A DNA stretch of 64,000 bases from CAVVAE01 sp963746185 (GCA_963746185.1 CAVVAE010000002.1:496001-560000); one strand, 5' to 3'; positions 25,986-36,079 are shown, counted from the first letter of the stretch. Program-made: numbers and translations. The notes: generated from the sequence alone by a model not told the origin.

Positions 25986-27620
25986 TCAGAACACCTGGAG
26001 GCCGTCAACGTACGTCGCGACGACGTGGGCATCGGCGATCTCCTCGGCGGGGATCGCCCGGATGTCACGGTCGAGGACGACGAGGTCCGCCAGTTTGCCG
26101 ACCTCGATGGTTCCGGTCTCGTCGAGATGGTTCACCCGTGCCGACCCCGCGGTGTACGCCGCCAGGGCTGTCGAGACGTCGAGCGCCTGATCGGGCAGGA
26201 ATGCGTCGTAACCCTCCCCCTCCTCACCGGCGAGGTGTCGGTTGACCGCGACATGGATCGCCTGCAACGGGTCGGGGCTCGACACCGGCCAGTCGCTACC
26301 GGCCGCCAAGTGCGCCCCGGACTGCACGAGCCCGGCGAACGGGTACTGCCAGCCGGCGCGTTGCTCGCCGATGAACGGGATCGTGAGCTCGACCATCTGG
26401 GGCTCGTTGGCTGCCCACAATGCCTGCATGTTCGCGGCCACGTCGAGCGCTGCGAACCGGGGCACGTCGTCGGGATGGATGACCTGGATGTGGGCGATGT
26501 GGTGTCGGTGGTCCGCACTGCCATTGGCTGAACGCGCGGCCTCGAACGCGTCCAGTGCCTCCCTAACCGCCCGGTCGCCGATCGCGTGGACGTGCACCTG
26601 GAAACCCTCGGCGTCCAGAGCTGTCACGTGGTCTCGCAGGGCGTCCGCATCGACGAACGACAGACCACGGTTGCTCGTCGTTGCTCCCGACGCATCGAGG
26701 TAGGGCTCGAGCATGCCCGCCGTGAAGTTCTCGACGACCCCGTCCTGCATGATCTTGACGCTGGTGGCCCGGAAGCGGTCGGTATGGAGATCTGCGCGCC
26801 GCTCGACAAGCTCGGGAATCTGCTCGGCGCCACGGTCCCGGTCCCACCACAAGGCACCCACCACGCGCGCGGTGAGCCGGCCGTCGGCGGCGACCCGCAT
26901 ATAGGCAATCGCCGCATCGTCCATCGAGCTGTAGTTGCCGATGATCGCGTCCTGCCAGGCGGTGATGCCGAGACCGTGCAGGTAGCGCTGCGCCTCGCCC
27001 AGTGCATGGACCAAGTCATCGTCGCTGTTTCGCGGAAGCAGCCGGCCGACCAAGCCCATGGCGCCTTCGTGCAGCGATCCGGTCGGCTCACCCGCGGCGT
27101 CGCGTTCGATACGCCCGTCCGCCGGGTCAGGAGTATGACGGTCAACCCCCGCAAGCTCGAGTGCCCGCGAGTTCACCCAGGCCCCGTGATGGTCACGGTT
27201 CGGCAGGAACACCGGCCGGTCCGGCAGGATCGAGTCAAGGTCGGCCGCAGTCGGGGTGCCACCCGGAAATGCCGACATAGTCCAGCCACCGCCGGTGATC
27301 CACTCCCGGTCAGGGTGACGCTCGGCGTACTCCTTGATCGCGGCCAGGTAGCGGTCGCGTGTACCGAGTCCGGAGAGTTCGCAGCGCATCCGCTCGAGCC
27401 CGCCCTCAACGGGGTGCACGTGTGCGTCCTGGAAGCCCGGAATGAGAAGGCCGCCGGCCAGGTCGACCGTCTGCGTCGTCGCACCCGCGAGTTCGCGGAC
27501 CTCATCGCCACCGACGGCGATGATGCGGCCGTCTCGCACAGCAACGGTCGTGATGGCGCTGCCGCCATCGGCGAAGACGGCGCCTCCCGTGAAGAGCAGG
27601 TCGACAGGTCGTGGGCTCAC
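25986..27620 (-). CDS. Amidohydrolase superfamily protein (YtcJ/TIM-barrel type)
   Basis: About 544 residues from the GTG at 27620; the frame is open to 27902, but that extension reads the repeat block. The metal-binding motif DAHVHPVEGG follows the N-terminal beta sandwich (LLFTGGAVFADGGS), HVHAIGDRAVREALDAFE is the central His pair, and AAGSDWPVSSPDPLQAIHVA holds the final Asp. The C-terminal LADLVVLDRDIRAIPAEEI is typical of YtcJ-like enzymes (COG1574). These hydrolyse amides or imides of unknown identity. It stands between repeat blocks at both ends. Confidence 0.88.
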   Translation of the reverse strand: MSPRPVDLLFTGGAVFADGGSAITTVAVRDGRIIAVGGDEVRELAGATTQTVDLAGGLLIPGFQDAHVHPVEGGLERMRCELSGLGTRDRYLAAIKEYAERHPDREWITGGGWTMSAFPGGTPTAADLDSILPDRPVFLPNRDHHGAWVNSRALELAGVDRHTPDPADGRIERDAAGEPTGSLHEGAMGLVGRLLPRNSDDDLVHALGEAQRYLHGLGITAWQDAIIGNYSSMDDAAIAYMRVAADGRLTARVVGALWWDRDRGAEQIPELVERRADLHTDRFRATSVKIMQDGVVENFTAGMLEPYLDASGATTSNRGLSFVDADALRDHVTALDAEGFQVHVHAIGDRAVREALDAFEAARSANGSADHRHHIAHIQVIHPDDVPRFAALDVAANMQALWAANEPQMVELTIPFIGEQRAGWQYPFAGLVQSGAHLAAGSDWPVSSPDPLQAIHVAVNRHLAGEEGEGYDAFLPDQALDVSTALAAYTAGSARVNHLDETGTIEVGKLADLVVLDRDIRAIPAEEIADAHVVATYVDGLQVF

Positions 27621-27656
27621 GGCGTCATTCTGCCTGCCGCGAGCTGCGCCGGTGGT

Positions 27657-27742
27657 TCGAGGCCGACGGTCGAGCTTGTTTCCTCGGCGGTCGAGCTTGT
27701 CGAGACCCCTGTGATTTCGACAAGTTCCATCAACGGGTGGGG
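27657..27742. repeat. Palindromic repeat copies, opposite orientation (locus 5)
   Basis: GGTCGAGCTTGTTTCCTCGG, then CGGTCGAGCTTGTCGAGACC and GTGATTTCGACAAGTTCCAT, the reverse complement of the family seen elsewhere. The block lies between the start of the amidohydrolase gene and the stop of the MMPL gene (27730), overlapping the last codons of the latter. Confidence 0.8.
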
Positions 27743-30028
27743 ACCTTCGGCAGCTCGAGCGGATCAACGCCGCCTGGTTCGAGGTCAGGTGGGTCGGTGG
27801 CCACCCGCGTCGGAGCGTCTGGCGGAGGGACCGGGTGCGCAGGTCCCTCGAGCTCGAAATTCGGGGTGATCTTGTCGAGCCAACGAGGGATCCACCAGGC
27901 ATGTGGGCCCAGCAACGTCATGACGGCCGGAACCAAGATCATCCGGACCACGGTGGCGTCGATCAGCACAGCTACGGCCATGCCGACGGCGAGCATCTTG
28001 ACCGTGGGGTCGTCACTCAGCACAAAGCTGGTGAACACCACCACCATGATCGCCGCGGCCGTCGTGATCACCCGTGCAGTGGCCCCGATACCGATGGCTA
28101 CCGCTCGATGGCTGTCGTTGGTGGCCAACCAGGCTTCGTGAACCCTGGACAACAGAAAGACCTCGTAGTCCATCGACAGGCCGAAGACAATCGCGAACAT
28201 CAGCATCGGTACGAAGGACGGGATCGGGACGTTCTCCTCGATGCCCACGAGCGAAGAGCCCCATCCCCACTGGAAGACCGCGACGATGACTCCGTAGGCC
28301 GCACCCACCGACAACAGGTTCATCACAGCCGCTTTGATGCCGATGGCCAGAGAACGGAAGGCAGCGGTCAGCAACACCAGGGCCAGGAGCACGACCACGC
28401 CGATCAGCCATGGCATCCGCTGGCTCACCCTCTCGGTGAAGTCCGCATAGCCGGCCGTGGTCCCGACCAGGTAGGTCGTCTCCTTCTGCTTGTCGAGGAC
28501 GTCTGCTCGAATGTCGTCCACGAGCGTCTGGGTCTTGGCATCCTGTGGCGATGTCTTGGGAAGCACATTGATCGTGGCGGTCGTCCCTGCCTTGTTCGTC
28601 GGTGGGACTGGCGACCGCCTGCACGTCATCGAGCTTGGAGAGATCAGTGGACAACGACGAGAGCAGCTTCTGGTCGTCGCTGCTCGACTGTTTCGGCAGG
28701 CTCACCACGACAACCAACGGGCCGTTGGCGCCTGGACCGAACCCCTCGGCGATGAGGTCATAGGCTCGCCGGCTGCTGTCAGAGGTCGGGTCTGTCCCTG
28801 CGTCAAGCTGGCCGAGCCGCATGGAGAAGAAGGGGATCGACAGCACCACCAGGAACGCGACCGCGATGATCGCCCACGGCCAAGGTCGGTCACTGACCAT
28901 CCGACCCCAACGAGCAAACGCACTGTTCTCGTGCACTCTCTCCCGGGCCGCCCGCTCCTCCGCAAGCACCAGCGGGTCCATCGAAGCTGGGTCGTCGTGG
29001 CGCGCGTTCTTGCGCTCTCCGCGAGACCGGACGGATTGCTTGGCGAGGCCGAGGAATGCCGGAACCAAGGTGAGGGCGGCGACGATGGTCACCGCCACCA
29101 CGACAGCTGAAGAGAGTCCGAGGGCGCCGACAAAGGGGACGCCGGAAACGTAGAGGCCGAGGATGGCGATGACGACTGTGCCACCGGCCACCACCACGGC
29201 CGCACCTGAGGTCGACGCTGATCGGCCCGCAGAGTCGATGACCGGCATCCCGTCGTCGAGCTGTTCGCGGTGACGGGCGACGAGGAAGAGCCCGTAGTCG
29301 ATGGCGACCCCGAGCCCCAGCAGAGTCGCGACGGTGGGAGCCGTGGTGGGGAACGTGGCGGCTGCCGCCACCAGACCGATGAGGCTGATGCCAGTGACCA
29401 CGCTGAACACGGCCGAGAGCAGCGGCAAGACGGCCGCGACGATTGATCCGAACATGATCAACAGCAGCACCAGGGCCAGCACGAGCCCGATGACCTCCGA
29501 CCTACGATCGTGCGGCTCCTGCGCGATCTGACCGGCCGCACCGCCGTACTCCACTTGTAAGCCGGCCTTTGTGGCGGGATCGACCGCGTCGTCAAGTTGG
29601 TCGAGGTAGGACTCGTCAAGCGAGGCCGGTACGACGTCGAAGGACACTGGAGCGTTGACGATCGTGCCGTCTTTCGAGACTCCGCTCTTGCCGTTGCCGC
29701 TCAGGGGGTCGGTCGCTGCCAGCACGTGGGGGAGCTTGGACACGGCGGTCATCGACTTCGATACGGCTTGGCTGTCGGAGGACACCTTGCCGGTCTTGGC
29801 ATGGAACACGATGCTTCCGGCGTAGCCACCCTTCTCCGGGAAGTTGTCGTCGAGCTCATCCAGTCCAGTCGACGACTCGCTCCCGGGCACCGTGTAGTTG
29901 TTCGCGAACGTTCCGCCGAACTGGTCGCGAAGCCCGACCACACCGAGAAGTACCACGATCCAGATCAGCACGACGACCCACCAGCGCCGCGCACACATTC
30001 GTCCCAACGTGTCGAGGAACGCGTGCAT
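27730..30028 (-). pseudogene. MMPL/RND-family membrane transporter, frame broken once
   Basis: The gene reads as about 766 residues in two frames. The 5' part (30028 to about 28600) has the first membrane segment, an outside domain, five clustered segments (LVLALVLLLIMFGSIVAAVL onward) and ends at DDVQAVASP. The 3' part resumes with TNKAGTTATINVLPKT, a second outside domain, FGLSMDYEVFLLSRVHEAW and further segments. Removing one C from the CCC run at 28604-28606 (GGG on the + strand) joins the frames. MMPL proteins export lipids or drugs. A sequencing slip is likelier than decay, since both halves are well kept. Start ATG 30028 (MHAFLDTLGRMCARR). Confidence 0.85.
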
Positions 30029-30151
30029 TTGGCTCCCTCCCTTGGCCCAGACAGCGCAAACCGGCCTCAGTCTCGAGGGTTTCTGCGTGCGCCGTTCGAG
30101 CGCAACGTACACCCCTGCTGCAAGCGGTGGCCCCGTCTCAGAGTCGGAAAC

Positions 30152-31369
30152 TCATCCCACGTCGGCAGCCCCCTTGCCGTGCCTGGGTTCGCTCACACCA
30201 TCCTGAACGTCGGGGGCTCCGGGAAACCACAGGCGCACGCACCAGGCGATGCCGACGATCGGAATGCCGAGCGCGGCCACCAACACAGGCACCGAGACGA
30301 AACCGGCCAGTGCTGCAAAGAGCACGTACACGACGAGAGCGAAGACTTCCGTGAGAAACCCGTGCACGGACGTGACCGTGGCCCGGGCGGGCCCGGTGAT
30401 CACCTGTTGGAGGCGAGCCTCCGCGACGATCATGGTGTTGTTGAGCAGTCCGTAGCCGACAGCGATCGCTATGAAGCCCGCCCACTGGGCTTCCGTCGGC
30501 GAGATCAGTGCACCGAGCGAGATCAGCGCGCCACCGAGCCACACCGCGACCGACATCAACCGAGCCGTCATCCGGGCGGTCCGACCGGCAAGCGCCGTCC
30601 CGATCACCTGACCCACGACCGTCAGCCCGATCAAGAACGGCACCGTCGAGGTTGCGACCCCGTGGTCTCGTGCAATCAGCGGAAAGTACTCGTCGTACGC
30701 CGTCAGTCCGATCAGTACTGCCGCGATGAGCACGACACGACGGACCGCGACCGACGTCGACGCCTCGTGGAGACCCGCTCGAAGCATGGCAACGTAGCGA
30801 GTGGCCAGCGCCTCGGACTCCGCCACGACGTCATGCACGGCGTGCGCGTCATGGGCGGCGTGGTTGGCGTTCGGTCGCCTAGCCCGCATCGAAACCGGCA
30901 AGGTGCCGGCCAGCAAGGCTTGCACCATGGCAACGCCCACCGACGTCCAGCCGACCAGGGCGTAGCCGCCCAGCGCGAAGAGGGGCGCCGCCGCGACCGA
31001 GGCGATCAAGTTGGCGACCATCGCCGTCGAGTGAGCCCAACCGATCAGCCGCGGGTAGTCCGACTCGACACCTCGCTCGGCCATCTCGTCGTACAGGAGG
31101 GACTCGAACGTGCCCGACATGATCGCGCTCGACAGTCCCCAGAGCACAAAGCCCAAGGCGAAGCCGGCGTACGTCTGGACCAGCATCCACGAGCTGAATG
31201 CGCAGGCATAGATCAGCGCCGAGAACACGAGCAGATGGCGTCGGTCGATCGTGTCCGCCCAGGCGCCCGAAGGAATCTCGAAGACGAACGACGTCACCGA
31301 CCAGATGATGAACAGCGTGGAGATCTGCCCGAGGGAGACACCGTGGTCCCCGAACAGCAAGGCATACAC
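30152..31369 (-). CDS. MFS transporter with a disturbed N terminus
   Basis: From the GTG at 31369 this is 405 residues with about 11-12 membrane segments (IPSGAWADTIDRRHLLVFSA is the motif-A loop). Upstream of the GTG the same frame reads VTLRVLSYHASRDLVPLYS, which looks like the genuine start of the first segment, but the only in-frame ATG (31468) is followed after eight codons by TAG at 31442-31444. So either translation starts at the GTG or a CTG, or the gene has an early stop. A perfect 19-base palindrome (31415-31433) lies in the same stretch. Substrate unknown. Confidence 0.75.
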   Translation of the reverse strand: MYALLFGDHGVSLGQISTLFIIWSVTSFVFEIPSGAWADTIDRRHLLVFSALIYACAFSSWMLVQTYAGFALGFVLWGLSSAIMSGTFESLLYDEMAERGVESDYPRLIGWAHSTAMVANLIASVAAAPLFALGGYALVGWTSVGVAMVQALLAGTLPVSMRARRPNANHAAHDAHAVHDVVAESEALATRYVAMLRAGLHEASTSVAVRRVVLIAAVLIGLTAYDEYFPLIARDHGVATSTVPFLIGLTVVGQVIGTALAGRTARMTARLMSVAVWLGGALISLGALISPTEAQWAGFIAIAVGYGLLNNTMIVAEARLQQVITGPARATVTSVHGFLTEVFALVVYVLFAALAGFVSVPVLVAALGIPIVGIAWCVRLWFPGAPDVQDGVSEPRHGKGAADVG

Positions 31370-31499
31370 GCTGTAGAGCGGGACGAGGTCCCGCGATGCG
31401 TGGTAGGAGAGAACGCGCAGCGTGACGCTGCGCGGCAGTACCTAAGTCTGACCCGACGTGTAACGCATACCCCGAGGGTAGACGACGAGACCCGCGACA

Positions 31500-31565
31500 T
31501 CGAGGGTCTAGCTTGTCGAGACCCGGTGATTTCGACAAGCTCAATCAGCGGGACTGCCTCCTCAA
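31500..31565. repeat. Palindromic repeat copies (locus 6)
   Basis: GGTCTAGCTTGTCGAGACCC, GTGATTTCGACAAGCTCAAT, then CAGCGGG and a partial CTCAATCAGCGG. It is in the reverse orientation relative to locus 2 and sits between the agmatinase stop codon (31566) and the MFS gene upstream region. Confidence 0.85.
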
Positions 31566-32570
31566 TCAGCGGTCCTTGAGGAGCGGGCCTGCTGGGTCGT
31601 GGTCGACTCCCCCGAGTTTGCGGACCGCCATCCCCGACAGCGCCTCGAGCACGACGCGGTTGGCCAGGAACGACGTGAGCTCGGCATGGTCATACGGCGG
31701 CGACACCTCGACGACGTCCATCCCCACCACGGGTAGCTCGATGCAGATCCGTCGTACGGCGTCGAGCAGCTGCCGCGCCGTCAGACCCCCAGGCTCCGGC
31801 GTCCCCGTCCCGGGCGCATGGCCGGGGTCGCAGACGTCGATGTCGACTGACAAGAAGACGCCGTCGCAGTCGTCGAGGGCGATGCCAAACGACTCGGTCA
31901 GACATTCGTCGAGTCCGCGCTTCCCGATCTCGGTCATCTCATAGGACCGCATGTTCTGCTCGGCCATCCACGCCATCGTTTCCGGCCCAGGCCAATAGCC
32001 GCGCAGCCCGAGTTGCAGGAACCGGTCGCCGCGGAGTGCCCCAGACTCGATGAGGCGCCGCATCGGCTGGCCGTGCCCATACAGCGAGCCGAACTCGATA
32101 TCCCCGGTGTCGGCGTGAGCGTCGAAGTGGATCATCGAGATTCGCCCGAAACCGTGGTGTCGGGCCACCCCGGTGGCGTCCGGAAGAGCGATCGAGTGGT
32201 CACCGCCCAGCACGAGCGGGATTGCACCAGACTGCGAAATCGTGTGCACCGCCTCTTCGACCGCGTGCAGCGAGCGCTCGATCTCACCGGGGGCCATCTC
32301 GACGTCGCCGGCGTCCACGACCTTCACGTCCTGAAGCGCGTCGACGCGCAACGCCAGGTGTGGCCGCGATCCGTCGTGGCCGAGATAGTCGGTCTGCCGG
32401 ATCGCCATCGGACCGAACCGCGTCCCGGGGCGATGAGAGGTCCCACCGTCGAACGGCGCGCCGAGGATCACCACGTCGGCATCGGTGAACGTGCCAGGGT
32501 CGTCGAGATCAGCCATGGGTACGCCGAGGAACGTGAAGTCTGGCCCGAACTGCTGGCCGTAGCGCGTCAT
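31566..32570 (-). CDS. Agmatinase / ureohydrolase (arginase superfamily)
   Basis: 334 residues. The dimanganese-site motifs are all present: LVLGGDHSIALPD, MIHFDAHADTGD and SVDIDVCDPGHAPGTGTPEP. The family hydrolyses guanidino compounds to urea and an amine; agmatine to putrescine is the commonest. Guanidinobutyrase, which would yield GABA, is also possible and would suit the region equally well. ATG start. Single gene; no obvious operon partner, but set between the two Pot transporters. Confidence 0.88.
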   Translation of the reverse strand: MTRYGQQFGPDFTFLGVPMADLDDPGTFTDADVVILGAPFDGGTSHRPGTRFGPMAIRQTDYLGHDGSRPHLALRVDALQDVKVVDAGDVEMAPGEIERSLHAVEEAVHTISQSGAIPLVLGGDHSIALPDATGVARHHGFGRISMIHFDAHADTGDIEFGSLYGHGQPMRRLIESGALRGDRFLQLGLRGYWPGPETMAWMAEQNMRSYEMTEIGKRGLDECLTESFGIALDDCDGVFLSVDIDVCDPGHAPGTGTPEPGGLTARQLLDAVRRICIELPVVGMDVVEVSPPYDHAELTSFLANRVVLEALSGMAVRKLGGVDHDPAGPLLKDR

Positions 32571-32631
32571 GGGCCTATCCTGACCGACCCGTCAAGGCTC
32601 AGCCAGGATGGCGCGATACAGCGTGAGTTCC

Positions 32632-33696
32632 CTACTCGACCAACGCGTAGGCGAGAGCGTAGATCGTGCCGCTCGCCTGCTTGCCGTTTCGGCCAAACCC
32701 CCAGACGGTCACGCTGTCCTGATCGGCCCTCACCAGGTGCCCGCTCGAGCCACCCGTTGACGCTCCCGGCTGGAATGAGGTGCTGGAGAACTGTGGTGCG
32801 CCCTTCACGGTGAAGGCTCCCTGCACGTGATCGGCGCCCCGCTCGACGTACAACTTCTCATCCGAGCCTGGCAGGTCGAGCGTGATGCTGGTGCGTTTGC
32901 CGTCGACGACGTCACCGAACTCCGAGGTCACCAACTGGTAGAGGTGTCCCTGGTAGATCCGCTGCGGATTGATCCAGACACCGTGGATCAGCTGCATCTG
33001 TGCCCGCTCGAAGACGGCGACTCCCAACTGGGGTGCGTCGCCTCGCCGGTACGAGTGGCGGCCGCGGTCGCTCAGCTTCAACGTCATCTCGAACGGCTCT
33101 CCGGCCATGACGCCATAGTCGGCCCAGGCCCCTTCGTTTTCCGTCGGTGAGGTGCCGAAAGACCCCTCGGCCTGAATAGGTCCGTAAGCACTGCCCCGAC
33201 AGGTGGATCCGCCGATGCTGTGACCGTTGATCAAGATGCTGTAGTCGGCACGGTTAGCGTCATCTGTCATGGCCGGGTCCCAGCAGAAGTCGGCGAAGCC
33301 CAAGTTGAGCGTGCCCGGTGTCACCGTGACGGTGATCGAGCGCTCGCCTGGTTCCGCCACGGCGTGGCCGATGAGCGTCGCACCGGCCGGCTCGGCGTAG
33401 AAGATGGCGCCGCTGTCGGTCACGGTGGGCAGTGTTGTCTCGTCGACGTCGGAGTTGCGGTTCGGGGTCGGCGTTGAGTCCGTTGCGGGAGGGCGATCGT
33501 GCCCGGCGTCGAACAACGTCGGTGCCGCGATGACCGCCGCGATGGTGACTGCGGCGGCGAAGCCGGTGCCGATCATCTTCGAACGCCGCCGCACCTGCAC
33601 TTTGGTGTCGATCCCCGCTAGCCGCTCGGCGGGCTCGAGATCGTGTGCGTCGTCGGCCATCACGGACATCCGCTGCTTCAGGTCGTCGATATTCAT
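32632..33696 (-). CDS. Membrane-anchored protein of unknown function coupled to an ECF sigma factor
   Basis: 354 residues. About 40 cytoplasmic residues (MNIDDLKQRMSVMADDAHDL) precede a single membrane segment (GTGFAAAVTIAAVIAAPTLF), and a Thr/Pro/Asn-rich linker leads to a roughly 260-residue outside region with beta-rich character and two Cys. The ATG overlaps the sigma factor stop by four bases. The position and topology suit an anti-sigma or sensor partner, but I see no zinc anti-sigma HxxxCxxC motif. Function otherwise not recognised. Confidence 0.75.
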   Translation of the reverse strand: MNIDDLKQRMSVMADDAHDLEPAERLAGIDTKVQVRRRSKMIGTGFAAAVTIAAVIAAPTLFDAGHDRPPATDSTPTPNRNSDVDETTLPTVTDSGAIFYAEPAGATLIGHAVAEPGERSITVTVTPGTLNLGFADFCWDPAMTDDANRADYSILINGHSIGGSTCRGSAYGPIQAEGSFGTSPTENEGAWADYGVMAGEPFEMTLKLSDRGRHSYRRGDAPQLGVAVFERAQMQLIHGVWINPQRIYQGHLYQLVTSEFGDVVDGKRTSITLDLPGSDEKLYVERGADHVQGAFTVKGAPQFSSTSFQPGASTGGSSGHLVRADQDSVTVWGFGRNGKQASGTIYALAYALVE

Positions 33697-34232
33697 CGTG
33701 TCGCCCCCTCGTCGAATTGCTGATTGGCGGAGCCTTCAGATCCCGAGCTCACTGTCGGGTCGATCCGCAGCTTGGCCAGTGCCTTGCTCGTCTGGCTCTT
33801 CACGGTGCCGACGCTGCAGTCGAGCAGGCGGGCCGTCTCGGCTTCGCTCAGATCCTCGAAGAAGCGCAGCACCACCACCGCGCGCTGCCGCTTCGGGAGT
33901 CGGGCGATCGCCGTCTTGAGGTCATGCGTCGTACCCGGCTCTCCGAGCTCGACGACCTGCTCGGGCAGCTCTTCGGTCGGGTCTTCGCCGTTCCACTTGC
34001 GTCGCCACCAGGTGGCGTACGTATTGACGAGGATCTTGCGTACGTACGCATCGGGGCTGGTCTCCACGCGTCCCCAGGAGCTCCAGGCTTTCGCCAGCGA
34101 AGTCTGCAACAGATCCTCGGCGAGGTGGTTGTCGTTCGTGAGCAAGTACGCCGTTCGCAGCAGTCCACGCGACCGGGACGTCACGAATGCCTCAAACGTC
34201 TCCCGATCGGTCACCGCGCCATCGTCTCCCAT
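33693..34232 (-). CDS. ECF RNA polymerase sigma factor, SigE family
   Basis: About 179 residues from the ATG at 34232, which has GGGGGAGGG upstream. Region 2 is visible as HLAEDLLQTSLAKAWSSWGR and DAYVRKILVNTYATWWRRKW; region 4 as LPKRQRAVVVLRFFEDLSEA and CSVGTVKSQTSKALAKLR. It matches the SigE-like ECF group found in many copies in Actinobacteria. The next gene, coupled by ATGA, encodes the likely membrane-bound regulator. Divergent from the class-III aminotransferase. Confidence 0.93.
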   Translation of the reverse strand: MGDDGAVTDRETFEAFVTSRSRGLLRTAYLLTNDNHLAEDLLQTSLAKAWSSWGRVETSPDAYVRKILVNTYATWWRRKWNGEDPTEELPEQVVELGEPGTTHDLKTAIARLPKRQRAVVVLRFFEDLSEAETARLLDCSVGTVKSQTSKALAKLRIDPTVSSGSEGSANQQFDEGATR

Positions 34233-34412
34233 CGAGTCCCTCCCCCGTGTTGGGGCGGGTCTAGCGAGCATCGACCGTCCTGACACTTGTCCTCCCGTGA
34301 TGTGCAGAGCGATCGCGGTCGAAGGCTCGTGTAAAGAGTGGACTCGTTGGCGAGGGGTTTCGGTTGCCCCGGTTTCTCGGGGATCTTCGGAGATGTGGCC
34401 AATCGGCCTACG

Positions 34413-34422
34413 GATTCCGTCG
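34413..34422. promoter_or_regulatory. GATTCCGTCG motif upstream of the class-III aminotransferase
   Basis: GATTCCGTCG, followed by TCTGAAT, lies 96 bases upstream of the aminotransferase start. The same ten bases form one arm of a perfect inverted repeat in the potD/lrp control region at 40229-40264, where CTGAAT also recurs. This suggests a common regulator, most simply the Lrp-type protein encoded there. The rest of the 285-base region between this gene and the sigma factor shows nothing else clear. Confidence 0.45.
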
Positions 34423-34517
34423 TCTGAATAGGTCCAAGCGGCTGAACAGCGCCGTTTGAGAGACTAGTCACCACTGATTCGCTTGCACGCCCTGGGTGTG
34501 TACGGCAGACTGCCTCC

Positions 34518-35906
34518 ATGACGATCGACCAGTCGCTAGACCTCGACCACGCTGCCCTTCAGCAGTCCGCACGCGACCACTTGTGGATGCATTTCACCCG
34601 GATGTCGTCCTACGACTCGGCCGACGTGCCGATCATCGTCAGGGGCGAAGGTGCCTACATCTATGACGCCAAGGGCAAGCGCTATCTCGACGCGCTCGCC
34701 GGCCTCTTCGTGAACCAACTCGGGCACGGTCGTACCGAGCTTGCCGAGGCCGCCGCCAAGCAGGCTCAGCAGCTCGCGTTCATGCCGTTGTGGTCCTACG
34801 CCCACCCGAACGCCATCGAGCTCGCCCAGCGCATCGCGTCCTATGCACCCGGTGACCTCAACCGCGTCTTCTTCACCACCGGCGGCGGCGAAGCGGTGGA
34901 AACCGCGTGGAAGCTCGCCAAGCAGTACTTCAAGATGACCGGCAAGCCCGGCAAGCACAAGGTCATCTCCCGAGCCATCGCCTACCACGGCACCACCCAA
35001 GGCGCGTTGTCGATCACCGGACTGCCCAGCTTGAAGGCGCCGTTCGAACCGCTCGTACCCAGCACCTTCAGGGTGCCTAACACCAACATCTACCGCGCCC
35101 CCGTCCACGGCGCCGACCCGGAGGCGTTTGGTCGCTGGGCGGCGGACCAGATCGCGGTCGCGATCGAGAACGAGGGGGCCGACACGGTGTGTGCGGTCTT
35201 CCTCGAGCCCGTGCAGAACGCCGGCGGCTGCTTCCCGCCGCCTCCCGGCTACTTCGCTCGGGTGCGAGAGATCTGTGACGAGTACGACGTACTGCTCGTC
35301 AGCGACGAAGTGATCTGCGCCTTCGGCAGACTCGGGCACATGTTCGGCTCGGAACGGTACGGCTACCAGCCCGACATGATCACGTGCGCCAAGGGCATCA
35401 CGTCCGGCTATGCACCGCTGGGCGCGATGATCGCCACCGACCGCCTCTATGAACCGTTCTCCAAGGGCGACGCGTCGTTCGTGCACGGCTACACCTTCGG
35501 CGGCCACCCGGTCTCCACAGCTGTGGCCATGGCGAACCTCGACATCTTCGAGCGCGAGGGCATCAACGCCCACGTGCTCGCCAACCAGGACGCCTTCCGC
35601 TCGACGCTCGAGAAGCTCTACGACCTGCCGATCGTCGGTGACGTGCGTGGCGACGGCTACTTCTACGGCATCGAGCTCGTCAAGGACAAGAGCACGAAAG
35701 AGACGTTCAACGACGACGAGGCCGAGCGGCTGCTGCGCGGGTTCCTGTCCAAGGCGTTGTACGACGCCGGGCTCTACTGCCGCGCCGACGACCGGGGCGA
35801 CCCGGTGATCCAGCTGTCACCGCCCCTGAACTGCGACCAGAGCCACTTCGATGAGATGGAGCAGGCGTTGCGTTCCGTTCTGACCGAGGCAACGACACAC
35901 ATCTGA
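34518..35906 (+). CDS. Class-III aminotransferase, putrescine:pyruvate-type
   Basis: 462 residues. Landmarks are FFTTGGGEAVETAWKLAKQY, SRAIAYHGTTQGALSITGLP, FLEPVQNAGGCFPPPPGYF, LVSDEVICAFGRLGHMFG and the PLP lysine in TCAKGITSGYAPLGAM. These agree with the SpuC-type group that transfers an amino group from putrescine or related amines to pyruvate, giving 4-aminobutyraldehyde. Its position between the two polyamine transporters and near agmatinase supports that. Taurine or other omega-amines cannot be excluded. Confidence 0.9.
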   Translation: MTIDQSLDLDHAALQQSARDHLWMHFTRMSSYDSADVPIIVRGEGAYIYDAKGKRYLDALAGLFVNQLGHGRTELAEAAAKQAQQLAFMPLWSYAHPNAIELAQRIASYAPGDLNRVFFTTGGGEAVETAWKLAKQYFKMTGKPGKHKVISRAIAYHGTTQGALSITGLPSLKAPFEPLVPSTFRVPNTNIYRAPVHGADPEAFGRWAADQIAVAIENEGADTVCAVFLEPVQNAGGCFPPPPGYFARVREICDEYDVLLVSDEVICAFGRLGHMFGSERYGYQPDMITCAKGITSGYAPLGAMIATDRLYEPFSKGDASFVHGYTFGGHPVSTAVAMANLDIFEREGINAHVLANQDAFRSTLEKLYDLPIVGDVRGDGYFYGIELVKDKSTKETFNDDEAERLLRGFLSKALYDAGLYCRADDRGDPVIQLSPPLNCDQSHFDEMEQALRSVLTEATTHI

Positions 35907-36079
35907 GCTTCTTCTTGTATGAGGTCTGACGTCCGCGCCACATCTGGTGTGCTCGTCCCGTAAGACGGCTCACGTCCGCGACGTGCCCCACGCCTGACCG
36001 TCCGATCGTGCAGCCACGTCGCACACTCGGAAGCCTGGACCAGGGGCACGGCCACCAGGTCAGACGTCGTACAGCGATT

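Noticed and set aside
28600..28610. Programmed frameshift in the MMPL gene
   Set aside because: A run-length error is simpler, and the same extra-C error occurs twice in pyrH.
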